Of a DNA stretch of 64,000 bases, positions 36,557 to 49,130 are shown piece after piece. The DNA is taken from positions 167,326,140 through 167,390,139 of the forward strand of contig NC_089493.1 in the NCBI RefSeq assembly GCF_036850765.1, read 5' to 3'. The notes below the pieces were generated by a model. That model ran no database searches and was not told the origin of the DNA. It saw only the letters and a list, made by a program, of their open reading frames with translations. Every line of letters begins with the position of its first letter. The first letter of the stretch is position 1. The position numbers and the translations under genes are program-made. This DNA is from Saccopteryx bilineata (taxonomy: Eukaryota; Chordata; Mammalia; Chiroptera; Emballonuridae).

Positions 36557-39500
36557 CTGCTCCTGGCTCCCTTCTTTCCACCTGCGCACCCCTGGACGTC
36601 CGTGCCCGAGGTCCCGCTGGTGGCCAGGTCTAGACTGAGGGTCCTCCCACAGACGGAGAGCCGCCGCAGCACCTCGGAGGCGGCCTCCATGGGCACGCTG
36701 GCGCGCTGCTCCAGCAGCATCTCCAATAGCGAGCTCATCTCCGAGAGGAAGGTGCTGGCCAGCCGCGTGCCAGTCAGGCTCAGCTCTGGCCCTGACCCCT
36801 TGCCGAATGTCTGGAAGGTCCTTGGCTCCTCCAAGGCTGCAGTGTCCAGGGAGAACACGTTGTCACGGTAATTAGTGGCAAGGGGCAAAGACAGCCGGGC
36901 CATCCAGGCCGGGTCTGGGGCACTCAGCCGGTCCAGGGCCAGGCCTGCAGGGGGGGGAGGGGACATAGTGAGGTCTGGGCTCATGGAAGGGCAGGGCAGG
37001 CAAGGGTGGGGCATGGGCAGGGCAAGGACACTGAACAAAGGGGGGAAGGGAAATGGCAGGGGACAGATGGGGTAGCCAGAGGGGGACAGGAAGGAAGAGG
37101 CCCTGACAGGGAAGCTCGCTGGGCAGGAAGGCTGCTGACTGAAGCTGCCTGTGAGCTGAGAGGAGGACACAGGAGGAAGGCCAGGAATTAGCAATTGGCC
37201 TGTTTCTAGAGGGCGTCTGAGTTGGCGGTGTTCCAGGCCTAGGTGTCTTCCCTGGTCCCTTACAGCCCAGCGCACCACTGGATGGAGGAAAACCCCTTTT
37301 CTTAGCCGAGACTGGAGTTTCTGGCTGGTGCTGCCTTCTGTTCATAATGCATAATAGTGACCACTTAGTGAGTACTTCTGTGCCAGACAACTTACATAGT
37401 TATCTCACTTAACCACACAAACTTTGAAGTCAAGAAAGAGTATTATCCTATTTTACGGATGAGGAAACTATGAAGTTACCAGAAGTTAAATTACGTATGT
37501 GCTAGGGAATCAAGTCTAGGTTTGACCTCAGGGCTGATGACTCTGAAGCCCCTTGTGTCTGTACCACCCTACCTACTCTGAGCTGGCCCTTCCTCCCCCT
37601 GGATGCTCCGGGTGTCTACCTGTGGCCTCTGGGCTTCCCAGGCCTGCTAAGGTCTGCACGGTCACCACGGGGCCCTGTGCCCTCAACCTTTACTCCCAAG
37701 CTCAGGAAACCCTGTCCTAGAGGCAGGCTGGGAAGTGGCTGGCTCTCAAAGGGCTGTTCAAGGAAAGGGACAGGGGCAGTGAAAAACTGTGTCCTAGCTC
37801 CCCACTGCCACCATCCTACTTTCATCCCAAAAACTAGTCCCAGGCCTGGTGGTAGAGGCCAAGCAGAGGAAAAAATGTCTTGTGGTTAAGAAACTGTGTC
37901 TTAAAAAAAAAAAAAGCACATCTACTCTAAAATGGATTTAATGCTTGCTTAAGGTGAGCTGCTTTAAAATCTGTACATAGAATAAAAGCCTAGAAGGAGA
38001 TAAGTCAGTGTTAACCAAAATTACTGTGGGCAGAAGTGATTTATTTTTTTTAGCTACGTTTTTCTACATTAAATATTGGCTTGTGTAATCTGGAAAAGTT
38101 ATTTCAAAATATAGCTAATTGTTGTTTATAATGGTAGAAGTGAGTCTCGGTCTTGCCTTGTGAGCACAGGACTGTACAGCTTGTGAGGCCAGTTCCCAAC
38201 TGGTCCAGGACACGCCAGGGACTCAGTGAGCGCTTACTGAATGATTGAATGAATATAAATGTTAACCCTGGACATTTGGGAAATGTAAACCTCAGTTCCC
38301 TGAGACTCTAGAGTAATAAGGTTGGAACTCCTTTGGTGTTACAGAATTAGGCCTTTCCTTGTACAAGGGTCAGAGAGCTTCAGAAAGAATGAGGCTTGGA
38401 ATGAGGAAATCACTGGGGTATGTATGAGAATGGCTGAAAAGCGGTGAATTCACCCTGTGGCTGGCGGGCACTGGGCCGCTAATTTCCCTGCTTTGCGGCT
38501 TATGAGCAGTGTTACCTTGGGAAAATTGCTTAACATCTCTGAGCCTCCTTTTCTCTCACAAAGTAGTGAAATAGCAGTACTGATCCCGCTGGGTTGCTGT
38601 GAGCATTCAGGGACTCGGGCAACCAATAAAATATTGTCATCATCACGTCCTCAGGTGGGGCTTTTATCCGATGCAGCCAAGACCCCAACATCGGGCACAC
38701 TCACCAGCAGCTACATCAAAATCCAGCCCAAAGAGCAGCTTAGGCGTTTTTATCCCTGCTGCTCTCTTCATTCCTCCTCCCCACCAAGGTTTTTGCCCTC
38801 TGGGCAAAGCAGGACCACTGGGGAATGAGCCCAGAGCTGCCCAATAGAGACAGAATATGAGCTGTGGCGGTCATTTTAAATTTTCAAGGAGCCACATTAA
38901 GAAAAGTAAAAATGAAATGAATATTTTTGATTCTTAATGTCATCATTTTATCAGAATCAATATATTTTAAATTATTAATAAGACTATAAATTATCTTTTT
39001 TAAAAAACATATTTTGGGCACTTTTATTTTTTTACAGAGACAGAGCGAGAGTCAGAGAGAGGGATAGATAGGGACAGACAGGAATGGAGAGAGATGAGAA
39101 GCATCAATCATCAGTTTTTTGTTGCGACATCTTAGTTATTCATTGATTGCTTTCTCATATGTGCCTTGACCGTGGGCCTTCAGCAGACCAAGTAACCCCT
39201 TGCTCAAGTCAGCAACCTTGGATCCAAGCTAGTGAGCTTTTTGCTCAAGCCAGATGAGCCCGCACTCAAGCTGGTGACCTCGGAGTCTCGAACCTGGGTC
39301 TTCCACATTCCAGTCCTATGCTCTATCCACTGCGCCACTGCCTGGTCAGGCTATAAATTATTTTTTATACTAAGTGTTCAAAACCTGGAGTACATTTTCT
39401 GTTTATATCACGTATCAATTCAGGCTAGCCATTTTCACACGCTGCTAGTAGCTGCTATATCGGACCCCACAGTACTCCATTCCAGACAATATAGTCCTAG

Positions 39501-42500
39501 AAAACTTTCCATATATGTGCTGTTCAAAGCACTAGCCATTAACCACACGTGGCTATTGAGCACTCGAAATGTGGCTGGAATGACTGAGGAACTGAAGTTT
39601 TCATTTTATATGTACTTAATTTTAATCAGATTTAATTTTACTTCATTTTAATTTAGAGCAGCAATTTTCAACCTTTTTCAACTAATTACTGAAATTCTGT
39701 GGCACAACAAAACATTTTTTGCTGATTTGACAAAAAAAAAAGCTATCATTTTGATTCATTCACACCAGACAAAAATTGTGTTGGCTGTTGTAATTTTTTT
39801 TTAATTTGACAATCATGGAAAAGAGGTAGTGCCCCTAACTAGTCTAAATAGTCATTATTGCATGTTTTAAAAATTCTTGCCCATACTGCTGCTGTTACTA
39901 ACCTTGGCTGCACAGCCTTAGGAAATTATTTAATGCCCCTGCTCCTCAGACTTTCCCTTTATGGGACAGGGATAATGAATAGTCCCTACCTCATAAGAGT
40001 TTCTCATGAAGGACTTAGAATGGGGACTAGCTCATAGAAAGCACTCCATAAACGTTAGCTGTTTTGTTTTTTTTTTAACCAAGGAAAAGGAAGTGCCTGC
40101 CGGGCCTTTGACACGTTTGCAACCAGATGAAGCACACAGGATGTGTCCAGTTTAGAAACAGACTGTTAACTGCAGAAACAAAACCGCAGCTTAGGGATGG
40201 CTGGATCTATGGGTGTCGCCTAAGGAGGCTGACCGAGTTCCACTGCGGAGAGGGCAGTAGTAGGTTCTTGAATTCGAGTTCATGTTTTGTATCTATTGTC
40301 AAAATTCAAGTTGCTCTAAAAAAAATCTTTTTGTTTCAGTTAGAAATGTTAGTGCATTAAAGAGTTGATTCCGTTCTCAGGGTAAAAGAATATTTAAACA
40401 CACCAAAGGTATTCGAAGGAGAGTGGTTTAGGAGGTAAGGGGAGGTCTCTTGTTGACTCCCCTTCAATTGCTAATGAGCTACGTGACTCTGGGCAGGCTA
40501 AATTACCTCTCTGAGCCTCAGTTTGCTTATCTCTAAATTAGAGCTCAGAGTATCTGCCCCAAAGATTGTTGGAAATTTAAGTGAGATAATGTGTATAAGA
40601 TGTTTCCTAGACCTGGTACACACCAAGAGCTCAATAATTGTTCACTATTGTTACGATGACTTGTAAAGTGAATGATCAAAGCAGAATCTGGTTTTTAAAC
40701 GAACGAAAACCTGAAGCTCCAGGAGGAATAAAATGGTACTGCTTTTTCTCCCCAAACCAGAATGGCTATGTTTCCCTGTGGTGGAATGGAGCAGAACTCA
40801 GAAGCCTGGGCATGTGAGCGGACTGTGTGTGGGGTCAGAAGGAGGGTTGGGGTGACCCTGGGGAGTTCCTACCTTTGTGGGGGTCCAGCAAGTTCGACAG
40901 CTCTTCTTCTAACAGCTGCTTCACAGAGAGGTCCTCCGCAAGGTCCAAAGGTTCTTCTTCCTGGTCCGGGTCTGCCTGGCCACCAGCCCTGACACCTGGG
41001 CTGTCTGTGTCTGGGATTGTACTCCTGCAGAGGAAACCAGCCCAACCCACAAATGAGAAAATTCACACATAGGTTCATTCATTCCAGCTCCTGAACATAC
41101 TTTTATTCATACCAGCATTCATTTGTCCACATAGGGCCCTGGATACACATAGTCCAGCCTTCAGAGTCCAACGGACCCAAGTTACTTGATCCCAGCCCTC
41201 CTGCCTACTCTGAGTCTATAACACCCACCTCGTGGGCATTGTGAGGATAGAATGAGACATTGTACGCGAAGAGCTTAGCACAGTGCCTGGCACATTGCAA
41301 GCACTCAGCAAACAGGAGTGACTATGAATGCATTGATGTGATTACTCACTATTGCCTTCCCATTCCTTCACATTGCCTGGCAACAGACTGGGAGTTTAGT
41401 AACTTCAGTTGAGCCAGTGTGGTCATCCACCATCCATCCGTCCATCCGTCCATCCATCCTTCCATCGAAGCATGAGCTCCAGTGAGGGCAGGGATTTTTG
41501 TCTGTATCATTCCATGCTCTCTCACCAGTGCTCAGAACAGGGTCTGGTGCATAGTAATCACTTAATACTTTGTGGATTGAGTGACTGAGTATTCCCTCCT
41601 CCCTACTTGAGGTCAAATTCCAGGCCAGAAAAACAGGTTGATAGAGGAGGCAGCTGAGGTGAAGCATCCAAAAGCTGTTCAGAATCTACCCCCCACCCAC
41701 CCCTTCCTGCTACTGCCTTCTCCTCCCTGGCTCCTCTTCCCTTAGACCCTTCTTATCACCTGGGACTTCCTGGTAAGAGGGACAGGCCCTCATCATCCCA
41801 GCAGGTAGAAAGGCTCCGTGAAGGGCTTTAAGGCCTGGGGGTCTATTCTGCTTTTTTTTCTATGGCCATTTCTGCTGCTATGAAGGGATCAGCAGAGAGG
41901 TAGCAACTTTGTAAGTAACAATGACAACAACTCATGTTACTGAGCAATGAATCATGCCTAATACTTTGCAGGGTATGTGCATCTTTCACATCTATAAGGG
42001 GCTCTCTTGTTAATCATTCTCATTTTACAAATGAGAAAAGCAAGCCTTGTGAAGATCATGCAGCTTGCCCAAGGTTCCCATGGATTAAGTGATAAAATGA
42101 GGATTCAAATTTCGGCTGCTATGACTTTGGAGTACTCACCGCTGCTCTACACTACCTCTCACTATCTTTGCAAAAAGAAGAAGAGGAAGAAACAGCAGCT
42201 ACAACTTGTCATGACAAGAGCATGAACTAGGCAGGGGTCAGGTGCCCTGAGAGCTGGTCCCAACTTTGCTACTCACTGGCTACATGACCTTGAACAAAGT
42301 CACTTTAAGAGGAAAGGACAACATTGCTAGCACACCTACTATCAGCCAGGCACTAGGCCATGGGCTTAGAATATATTTGATCATTAAATCTTTTACCCCA
42401 TCAGTACAAGGAAGTGTGGTGACCTTCGTTCTAAAGATGAGAAACTAAGGCCTTGGAGGATATATCTGACTTGCTCAAGTTTATATAACTGGATTAAATC

Positions 42501-43466
42501 CAACTAATTAGAGCCTCAGTTTCTCCATCTGTTACGAGGAGTTAGATTCGATGTCCCCTGGAGGTCTTTTTAATTCTAAGGCAGCCCAAAAGAACATGCC
42601 CCCACACCCATATCCTTAGCCAGGGGTCTTTGTATTTTGTTTAAAAAGTCAAGAGAAAGAAAGCTGAAAGTTACAGATTTAAAGTCCATAGCCCAGCACC
42701 TTTGCAACAGAGACAGATAATCAGAGCCTCGGGGATGAAGTCATTTCCTCAGTGACTCTGTCCCGTAAATACTATAAATACAGTTGCTCCAGGACCAAGC
42801 AGCCTGAGGTAGGGCCTGGGACAGGGGGATGGTTGCCGTCTGTCTGTCCGTAGCGCTCTGCCAGGGGAGCGCATCTGCATCCGCATCCGTGATGTGCTCA
42901 CCCTCACTGTCACAGAGGCTGCAGGGGTGAGGGGTGAGCCCGTGGGGGCTACGTGAGCTTACCTGCCGCTGCAGGGCTTGGCCGAATACTTATTTCCCCG
43001 GTGGTTTGGTTTGGGCTGGAATTGGCCCTGATGCAGCAAGGACAGCAGCTGGGAGATTTGCTACAAGACAGGAAAAATCTGTTGACTCCACACAATTCCG
43101 ACCCAGCACACTTCCCCGCCGGATGTTTCCCTCAATGCCGGCGCTTTCTTTTTATAGTCTTTCCTCCAGCTTCAGATGTTTGTGTGATCAGGTGGGGGAT
43201 GGTCAGTGGGGATCGGTGACAGGCAGGGACCTGTGCAGGCAGGTTCCCTGCTTTGCCTTTGTCACCGCAGGACCTGGAGGTCTGAGGGAGGGAATGAAGC
43301 CCCTTGGACTCGTCCCCTCTAATCCCACCCAGTGGCCTGCTCCTGTTGGAATCTGTGGGGTTGGAGGTAAAACTGCATTTCCTGACCATAAATTCATTAT
43401 TACTTTAATCAGGATCATCTTAAAGTGTTATTCCCCCTCTTCAGCCATTTTCAAATACTTCGCCTA

Positions 43467-43497
<31 letters not shown>

Positions 43498-46400
43498 ATT
43501 TAGCACTCAGCCAATTTTTGTGGGCCAGATGTAAGACATTGTTGTAGAGAAGGCAAAAATGGTGTCATTTAACTATTCATTGATTCATACTTTCATTCAT
43601 TCAACAGATATTTAGGAAGTATTTGTTTGTGCCAGGCCCTGTGCTCACTATGGGAATAAGAATGAGGAGGACAAGGCCCAATGTCTGCCCTAAGGGATAT
43701 CACAGGCTGTCAGGAAAGACGGTCAGGCAAACAGGGCACAATGGTTACTACAGGGGGTTGCAGTAGGTTGAGAAAGGATGGGGTTCTGTGGGAACAGAGG
43801 AGGACCCCACACCCAACTAGGAACAAAGAGGAAGTGGCAGGGTGAAATGGGGGAAGTTTATCCACTTATCTCTATAAATGTTTATTCAGTTCATACTACA
43901 TGCTGGGCACCTCTGCAGAGACCCAAGGCTCTGTAGGAGTTTGGCAAGTGGAGAGAGGGTGAAGGTCTGCTCCAGGGGTGGAGGGCATTCCGGGCAGATA
44001 GGCCGGAGGAGATGGCTGGAGAATGGGGCAGATGTTGGGCAGGATGCCAGGGTCAGACCCTGCAGGGTCTCATGAGGGAGAAGGCAACAGACCAAGTCTA
44101 GTTCAAGGTCACTTCTAGCTTGTGTAATGACAAGCAGGTTTTTAAACCTTCTCATACTTTTCCTCATCTCTAAGGTGGAGCTAGAAATACCTACCCAGCC
44201 TTCTTCACGGGCTGTCAGGATTAATTAGATGGTTTAAGTTAAAAATGCTCCACAAATGCAAGGACTTTGGGTTGATCCTCCTAGAAACACTATGTCTGCC
44301 TCTTGAGCCCATGCCCACTCCCTGAGGAGGTCCACTCTGCCTCTCTGGGCAGTTCAAGACAGAAAGTACCAATCTCATAGGAGAGTTGGAAGGGAAGGTG
44401 GCCAGGACTGAGGTTGCAGTGTGACTTGGGAGGATCAGGGTGCCATGGTCTCTCTCAGGGCAGATCTCACCTCCCAAGGCACCTGCCACCCTTTTTCCCC
44501 AAGTGACAGCCTACATTTCAGAAACACTCCTTGAGCGTCATCCCCTGAACTGATCACTGTCATTCACTGTCATTCACAGTTAAAGACCAGACTCTGGAGT
44601 CAGCTGGACTCAAGTTCACATCCCAAATCTGCCCCTGCCCCTGTGCCCACCTGTGAGGCCTTGAGGAATTACTTAAGCATTCTGAGCCTCAGTTTCCTCA
44701 GCAGTAATAAAGGAAATAATAATGAGATCCAGGTCATATAGTGGTTGTGGTTATAGGATTATAACCACAGTAGAAGTATATAAATCATTTATTAATAGAT
44801 GTTATGATAAGTACTTAATAACTGTCAAGTTGTGTATAAACTCATTTAACTCTTACAGTAGCCCAAGGGAAGAGATACCATTATACCCATTTTGTAGGTG
44901 TGAAGCCTGAGGCTCACAAACAGCAGTTAGTGGTAGGGCTGAAATTTGAAATTGGATCTCACTCCACTGTGATGCTGTGCCTTTGGCAAGACAGCATTAG
45001 GCAAGCCTCCTCTTACCCTCAAGCTGATCCTAAACGGGACCTCTTCTTTCCCTCACCCCAGTGGGGTCATCCACGGTGCCTGCTCTCTGCTGTCTCTGTT
45101 TACTTTCAACCAGTTTTTGGCACAAAGAGCTCATTCAGTAAGCATTGGATGGATGGATGGATGGATGGATGGATGGATGGATGGCTCTGGGAAACCTCTA
45201 GGGCTGCATAGAGCCCAGGGCAATACTCCTAAGAAAGCAGCTGGGCCCTCTCCAGGTGGCTTCTGGGGGAGGTGGTGGGGGAAGGAAGCTGTGTCCTTGC
45301 TCCACAGGAAGCCTCAGCTGATGGCCCCAAACAGAAGTGTGCAGCCTGGCACAGGGAAGATTATCTGGAGTGCAGAGGAGCAGATATGAATGTAATATCA
45401 GACACCATCTCTGAACATGTTTCCCATTTGTTTCTAATAAATCCGGGATCTCTAGACACTTTGCTATTTATCATCCTCCTCAAAACCCTGGGAGGTAGAC
45501 CTAGGGTAAATTTGGCATCATAATCCCCACTTTATACATGAGGAAAATGAGGCTCAGATATTAAAGGACTTGCCCAACGTTGCCCAGCTCCTAAGTGGCT
45601 CTGCTGAAATTTGAGCCCAGATCTCTCTAACTCCCAAGTATCAAGGTTGTTTTCACTGCCCCATCCCCAAGTCCCAGCCTGCAAACTCTGGGGTCTCAGG
45701 CAAGTGATACGCAGCCTGGGGGCAGACACCATTCTAGAGACATTAAGTGCTCTCATTTTATCTTCAAGCAAATTTAGGAGATGGGTGCTATTAACATGGA
45801 CATTTTCAACTGAGAAGCTGAGTAACTTCCCTGTGGTTCACAGCTAGAAAGAGGTGGAGCCAGGATTTGAACCCAGGCAGCCTGGCTCCAGAGCTTATAT
45901 TTTTAATCCCTATCTTTGCTGTGTGTCTACTTGTGCCAGGCTCCCGGAGCAAGTGCTTTATAGGAATTAACTGAGCAAATCCTGAGGACAATTCTGTGAG
46001 GCAGATGCTCTTACAATCATTCCTATTTTACAGGTAGGAAAACTAAGGCTCAGAGACATAAGTAATTTGCCCAAGATCACACAGCTAAATTCTGTTGATC
46101 CTAGAGCTATGTCCTGAACCACTGCACTCAGTGAATCGTAAAATGCCTGATGAGTCTAAGGAATGAATATGAGGATTGGGAGGGTAATGGTGGTGTCTGA
46201 TGCTGTTGGTCTAGGGCGGACCAGAGCAACAGCTGCCCCTGCCAAGGTACCTGAACAGGAGGAGAATCCACAGTGAGCTCCTCTATGGGGTTCCGCTCCG
46301 CGAAGGCAGCCACCGACAGTCGGACCAGGCTCCGCAGGATCTGACGGGGGCCTGACTCTTTCTCCGGGGCCACTTTGCCATTGAGATTCCGCTGCCGTCT

Positions 46401-49130
46401 CAGGGTTGCAGAAGAGGCTGGTGAGCTCAACGGGACCTCCTCACTGCCCTGACCCCCTGGTAACCTCCCTGTGGGGCTGCCTGCCACCTTCAGGGGCCTT
46501 GAGTACGGCTGGCCCAGTGCAGGCTGGGGCTCAGGCAGGTTCAGGCTCTCCCGAGAAGCATTCCTCTGCCTGGGATGGTTAAAAAGGAAGTTGACTGTGT
46601 CCTGCAGCACCTCTCGGCTCTCAGCCAGTGCTCCCTGGTTGCCTTGGTTACGCAGGGTCCTGTACAGGGTTGGTGTGAGGTGAAAGGGGGCCTGTAGGCA
46701 GGGGTCCCAGCCTGCTTCCATCATCGCTTCCTTACCCACATCCTTGGTGGGCTGCCCAACTTCACCAGGCTCCTCCGCCTGGCCCCTGAGCACAGGCACG
46801 AGGTGGATGTCTGCCTTCTGAATTTGTTTCTGGGGCCTCCTGGGCTGGTGGCGGTAGGTGGATTCAGCCTCCCGACAATTATAGGCTCTGTTGTCCTTTC
46901 TCTCTGTCCGGCAGATGGACATGCTCAGAGCCAAGATCAACCCGAAGATGGCCAGTAGGACAACCAGGCAAATCACTGTCAGCACTGATGTGCTCAGGGC
47001 CCCAGGATCATGGGCCGAGTCCCTCAAGTGGTCTACACTGGTGACGAACAAGACCTTCAAAAGGGCTTGGGTCTGCAAGGAGGGGCTGCCACGGTCTTCT
47101 ACCACTATCTCCAGCACCCACTCTCTCCCAATGAGGCTACTGGCATTGGTGATGTTGATGAACAGCTGCCCCATGTGGGGGCTGAGGACAAAGAAACGGT
47201 CTTCATTCCCTCTCTGGATGCTGTAGAGGACCTCTCCGTTTGCCCCTGAGTCGGCATCTCTTGCTACAATGGTCGCCAAAAGGAATGGCTGGGAGTTGTG
47301 GGTGGCCAGTGGTGCTATGTCAGTGCCCACTAGACCCAAGCCACTGGGAGTCTCAATGGGTACCAGAAGGAGGCCTGTGGAGGCATTTACAAGCACTGAG
47401 AGGCTGGCTTTTCCATCAGTGAGTAGGGGATAAATCACCTCTGGGGCATTATCGTTGGCATCCAGGAGGCTGACTCGCACAGGGATGATAGATGAGAGCT
47501 GAGGTTGTCCCCTGTCCTCTGCAATCACATGGAACTCAAAGCTGGCCATCTGCTCATAGTCTAGTGGCCTCTGAGCAGTGACCTCTCCTGTGTCTGAATC
47601 AATGGCTACCAAGTAGGAAACTGGGGAGTCCTGGATGTGGTATGAGATTTGCCCATTAATGCCCACGTCTGCATCATGAGCTTTGATGGTGATGAGGTGA
47701 AGAGAGGGTAGGTTGTTTTCCCTAGTGGAGACCTCATAACTGCTCTTCTCAAATACAGGTGCGTTGTCATTGACATCACTGATCTGAATGCTGAGCTGTT
47801 TCTCAGCTGATAAGGGCTGGGGTCCTTGGTCTTGGGCCAACAGAGTGAGGGTATATTTGGGCCACTGTTCTCTGTCCAGCATGGCATTTGTTAGCAGCAT
47901 GTATGTGTTGCCATTGGTCTTTTTAAGCCTGAAGTGGCCCAGCTCTTGGCTCAGCCAACAGTGTACCAGACCATTGTTTCCTGAGTCTAAGTCATTCGCC
48001 ATGACGAGAGCAATGAAGCTGTCCTTGGGGAGACCTTCTGACACCAGTGATGGCTGGGAGGCCCATGTGATGTGGATGCTTGGGGCATTGTCATTGACAT
48101 CCAGAACCTTGATGAGAACTTTGCAATGGGCTGGGATGGAATTGGGACCCAGGTCCCTTGCCTGGACATCCACCTCATAGGCAGGATTCTTCTCATAGTC
48201 TAGGGGTTGACGCAGAATTACCTGGCCTGTTTTGGCATCAATACTGAAGGTGTCCAGCACTTCTGGAGACACGTGCTTACTGAGGAAGAATTCCACCTCC
48301 CCATTGGGACCTTGGTCAGGGTCTGTGGCAGTCAAGTTTATGAGGAGAGTACCAGGGGCAGCATCTTCTTGGATTTCAAGTGCCAGTGAGCTCTCAGCAA
48401 ACACAGGGCTGTTGTCATTGGAGTCCAGGACATTGACTTTTATCAAGGTGGTACCTGACTTGGGGGGGTTCCCACTGTCATAGGCAGTTAATACCAGGTC
48501 AAAAAATGAGTGGATTTCCCGGTCCAGCTCCTTTACCACCACGAGTTCTGCGTGTTTGGTCTCATCCGGCCCCACGATGACATCCAGGGCAAAGTGCTCA
48601 CTGGGAGATAGGGAGTAGGAGTGCAGGGTGTTGGGGCCAGTGTCCGGGTCCAGAGCTCTGTCCAGGGGGATCCGGGTATGCAGAGAGGCACTCTCAGAGA
48701 TTTCCAGTTCCTGCTCACCTTTGGGAAACTGTGGTTGGTGATCATTGATGTCTAGCACCTGGATCTCCACGTGGATCAGAGCCAGATCCCCTGTGGCAAG
48801 CACATCAAAGGAAACCAGGCAGGGATCCCGCTGCCGGCAGAGCTGCTCTCGGTCCAGCCGCCTCCCGGTGCTGAGCAAACCGTCCTCAGAGTCCACCTGG
48901 ATGGGGAGCACCTGAGGCAGCTGCAAGACCTGGAAGGCAGCCCCTTCTTGCCCGCGTGTCTCCTCCCAGCCCAGTTCCTGGGACAGCTTTCCTATCACCG
49001 TGCCAGACGGTACTTCTTCCGACACTTGGTATTTCACAGTGAGAGTGGCCACCTCCTGACAGTCCCCTGAAAGGAACAAGTAGCTACCTGGCCCTAAAAG
49101 CCCCAGCAAAAGTCGCAGAAGTTGCATCAT
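36460..49130 (-). CDS. PCDH12: PCDH12, protocadherin-12 / VE-cadherin-2 (4 coding exons)
   Basis: Coding exons in transcript order: 49130-46251, 43060-42963, 41024-40873, 36944-36460. All junctions are GT-AG with matching phases, giving 1204 residues against about 1184 in human. The start is the ATG at 49130 ([10 protein letters not shown]); an upstream GTG in the same frame is not a likely start. A signal peptide (about 1-24) precedes six cadherin repeats, with DxND linkers at about 127, 236, 344, 452 and 557. A transmembrane helix (about 713-740) is followed by a long cytoplasmic tail, which includes exon 3 '[12 protein letters not shown]' and a C-terminal poly-serine run. It mediates calcium-dependent homophilic adhesion at endothelial and trophoblast junctions, without the catenin-binding tail of classical cadherins. 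Unusual here: the poly-serine run is 11 pure AGC codons, and the stop expected from human after 'SSSRxL' reads TGG, extending the protein by 16 residues. Confidence 0.97.
36520..36552 (-). repeat. PCDH12: Pure AGC x11 microsatellite coding poly-serine
   Basis: The + strand shows eleven uninterrupted GCT triplets, read as AGC (serine) on the coding strand at residues about 1175-1185. Human PCDH12 has about five serines here by recall. Long pure CTG/CAG-type tracts are prone to length change. Confidence 0.95.
37345..37565 (-). repeat. MIR element in PCDH12 intron 3
   Basis: Reverse MIR pattern: 'acttagtgagtacttctgtgcc', 'atctcacttaaccacacaaac', 'ttacggatgaggaaactatg', ending near 'ggtttgacctcagggctgatgactc'. 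Confidence 0.7.
38865..39655. mobile_element. Old MER5/Charlie-like hAT remnant split by a SINE
   Basis: The left part (about 38865-38995, 'aggagccacattaagaaaagtaaaaatgaaat') and right part (about 39351-39655, 'accacacgtggctattgagcactcgaaatgtggc') together resemble an ancient MER5-type hAT element. It is interrupted by the SINE insertion at 38996-39350. The family is named from memory. Confidence 0.6.
38996..39350 (-). mobile_element. SINE (CCTGACCAGG-head type) with extra 3' tail
   Basis: The reverse copy ends in gcctggtcagg at 39350 and is flanked by ctataaattat (38985-38995 and 39351-39361). Between the left duplication and the SINE's own T tract lies about 30 bp of unrelated sequence with its own T run, suggesting a 3'-transduced tail. 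Confidence 0.85.
39660..39885. mobile_element. Truncated bat hAT-type element
   Basis: The left end 'cagcaattttcaacctttttca' leads into 'actaattactgaaattctgtggcac' and 'tttgattcattcacacc', matching a short hAT family I recall from bats. The right inverted end is missing after 'aaaattcttgcc'. Confidence 0.55.
40460..40650 (+). repeat. MIR element in PCDH12 intron 3
   Basis: Forward MIR pattern: 'gctacgtgactctgggcaggctaaattacctctctgagcctcagtttgc', 'gtgagataatgtgtataa', 'cacaccaagagctcaataa'. Confidence 0.75.
41425..41465. repeat. CATC/CGTC tetranucleotide microsatellite
   Basis: An imperfect (catc/cgtc)n run of about ten units in PCDH12 intron 2. Confidence 0.85.
41905..42530 (-). repeat. Two MIR-type remnants in PCDH12 intron 2
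   Basis: About 41910-42130 ('acaatgacaacaactcatgttactgagc ... cattttacaaatgagaaaagc ... cttgcccaaggttcc') and about 42320-42500 ('actatcagccaggcactaggcc ... agatgagaaactaaggcc') are reverse MIR pieces. Confidence 0.6.
43467..43498. repeat. TATC tetranucleotide microsatellite
   Basis: About eight uninterrupted 'tatc' units in PCDH12 intron 1. Confidence 0.95.
44570..44960. repeat. MIR remnants in PCDH12 intron 1
   Basis: About 44580-44720 is a forward MIR ('agactctggagtcagctggactcaagttc ... gcattctgagcctcagtttcctc'). About 44800-44950 is a reverse MIR 3' part ('agtagcccaagggaagagatacc ... ttttgtaggtgtgaagc'). Confidence 0.65.
45144..45185. repeat. GGAT tetranucleotide microsatellite
   Basis: About ten uninterrupted 'ggat' units in PCDH12 intron 1. 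Confidence 0.95.
45420..46125 (-). repeat. Cluster of three MIR-type remnants beside PCDH12 exon 1
   Basis: Three reverse MIR-like pieces lie in a row: about 45460-45640 ('ctttatacatgaggaaaatgaggctc'), 45740-45880 ('aacatggacattttcaactgagaagc') and 45925-46110 ('ttttacaggtaggaaaactaaggctcagagacataag'). All lie in intron 1, just past the exon 1 donor. Confidence 0.65.

Noticed and set aside
36233..36871. 212-residue open frame on the + strand with a poly-leucine run
   Set aside because: It is the antisense of PCDH12 exon 4; the poly-leucine is the reverse reading of the AGC serine repeat.
43878..44489. Open frames near 44 kb on both strands that might be an exon
   Set aside because: They sit in PCDH12 intron 1, show no protein similarity I recognise, and overlap MIR-like sequence; the known exon phases leave no room for an extra exon.
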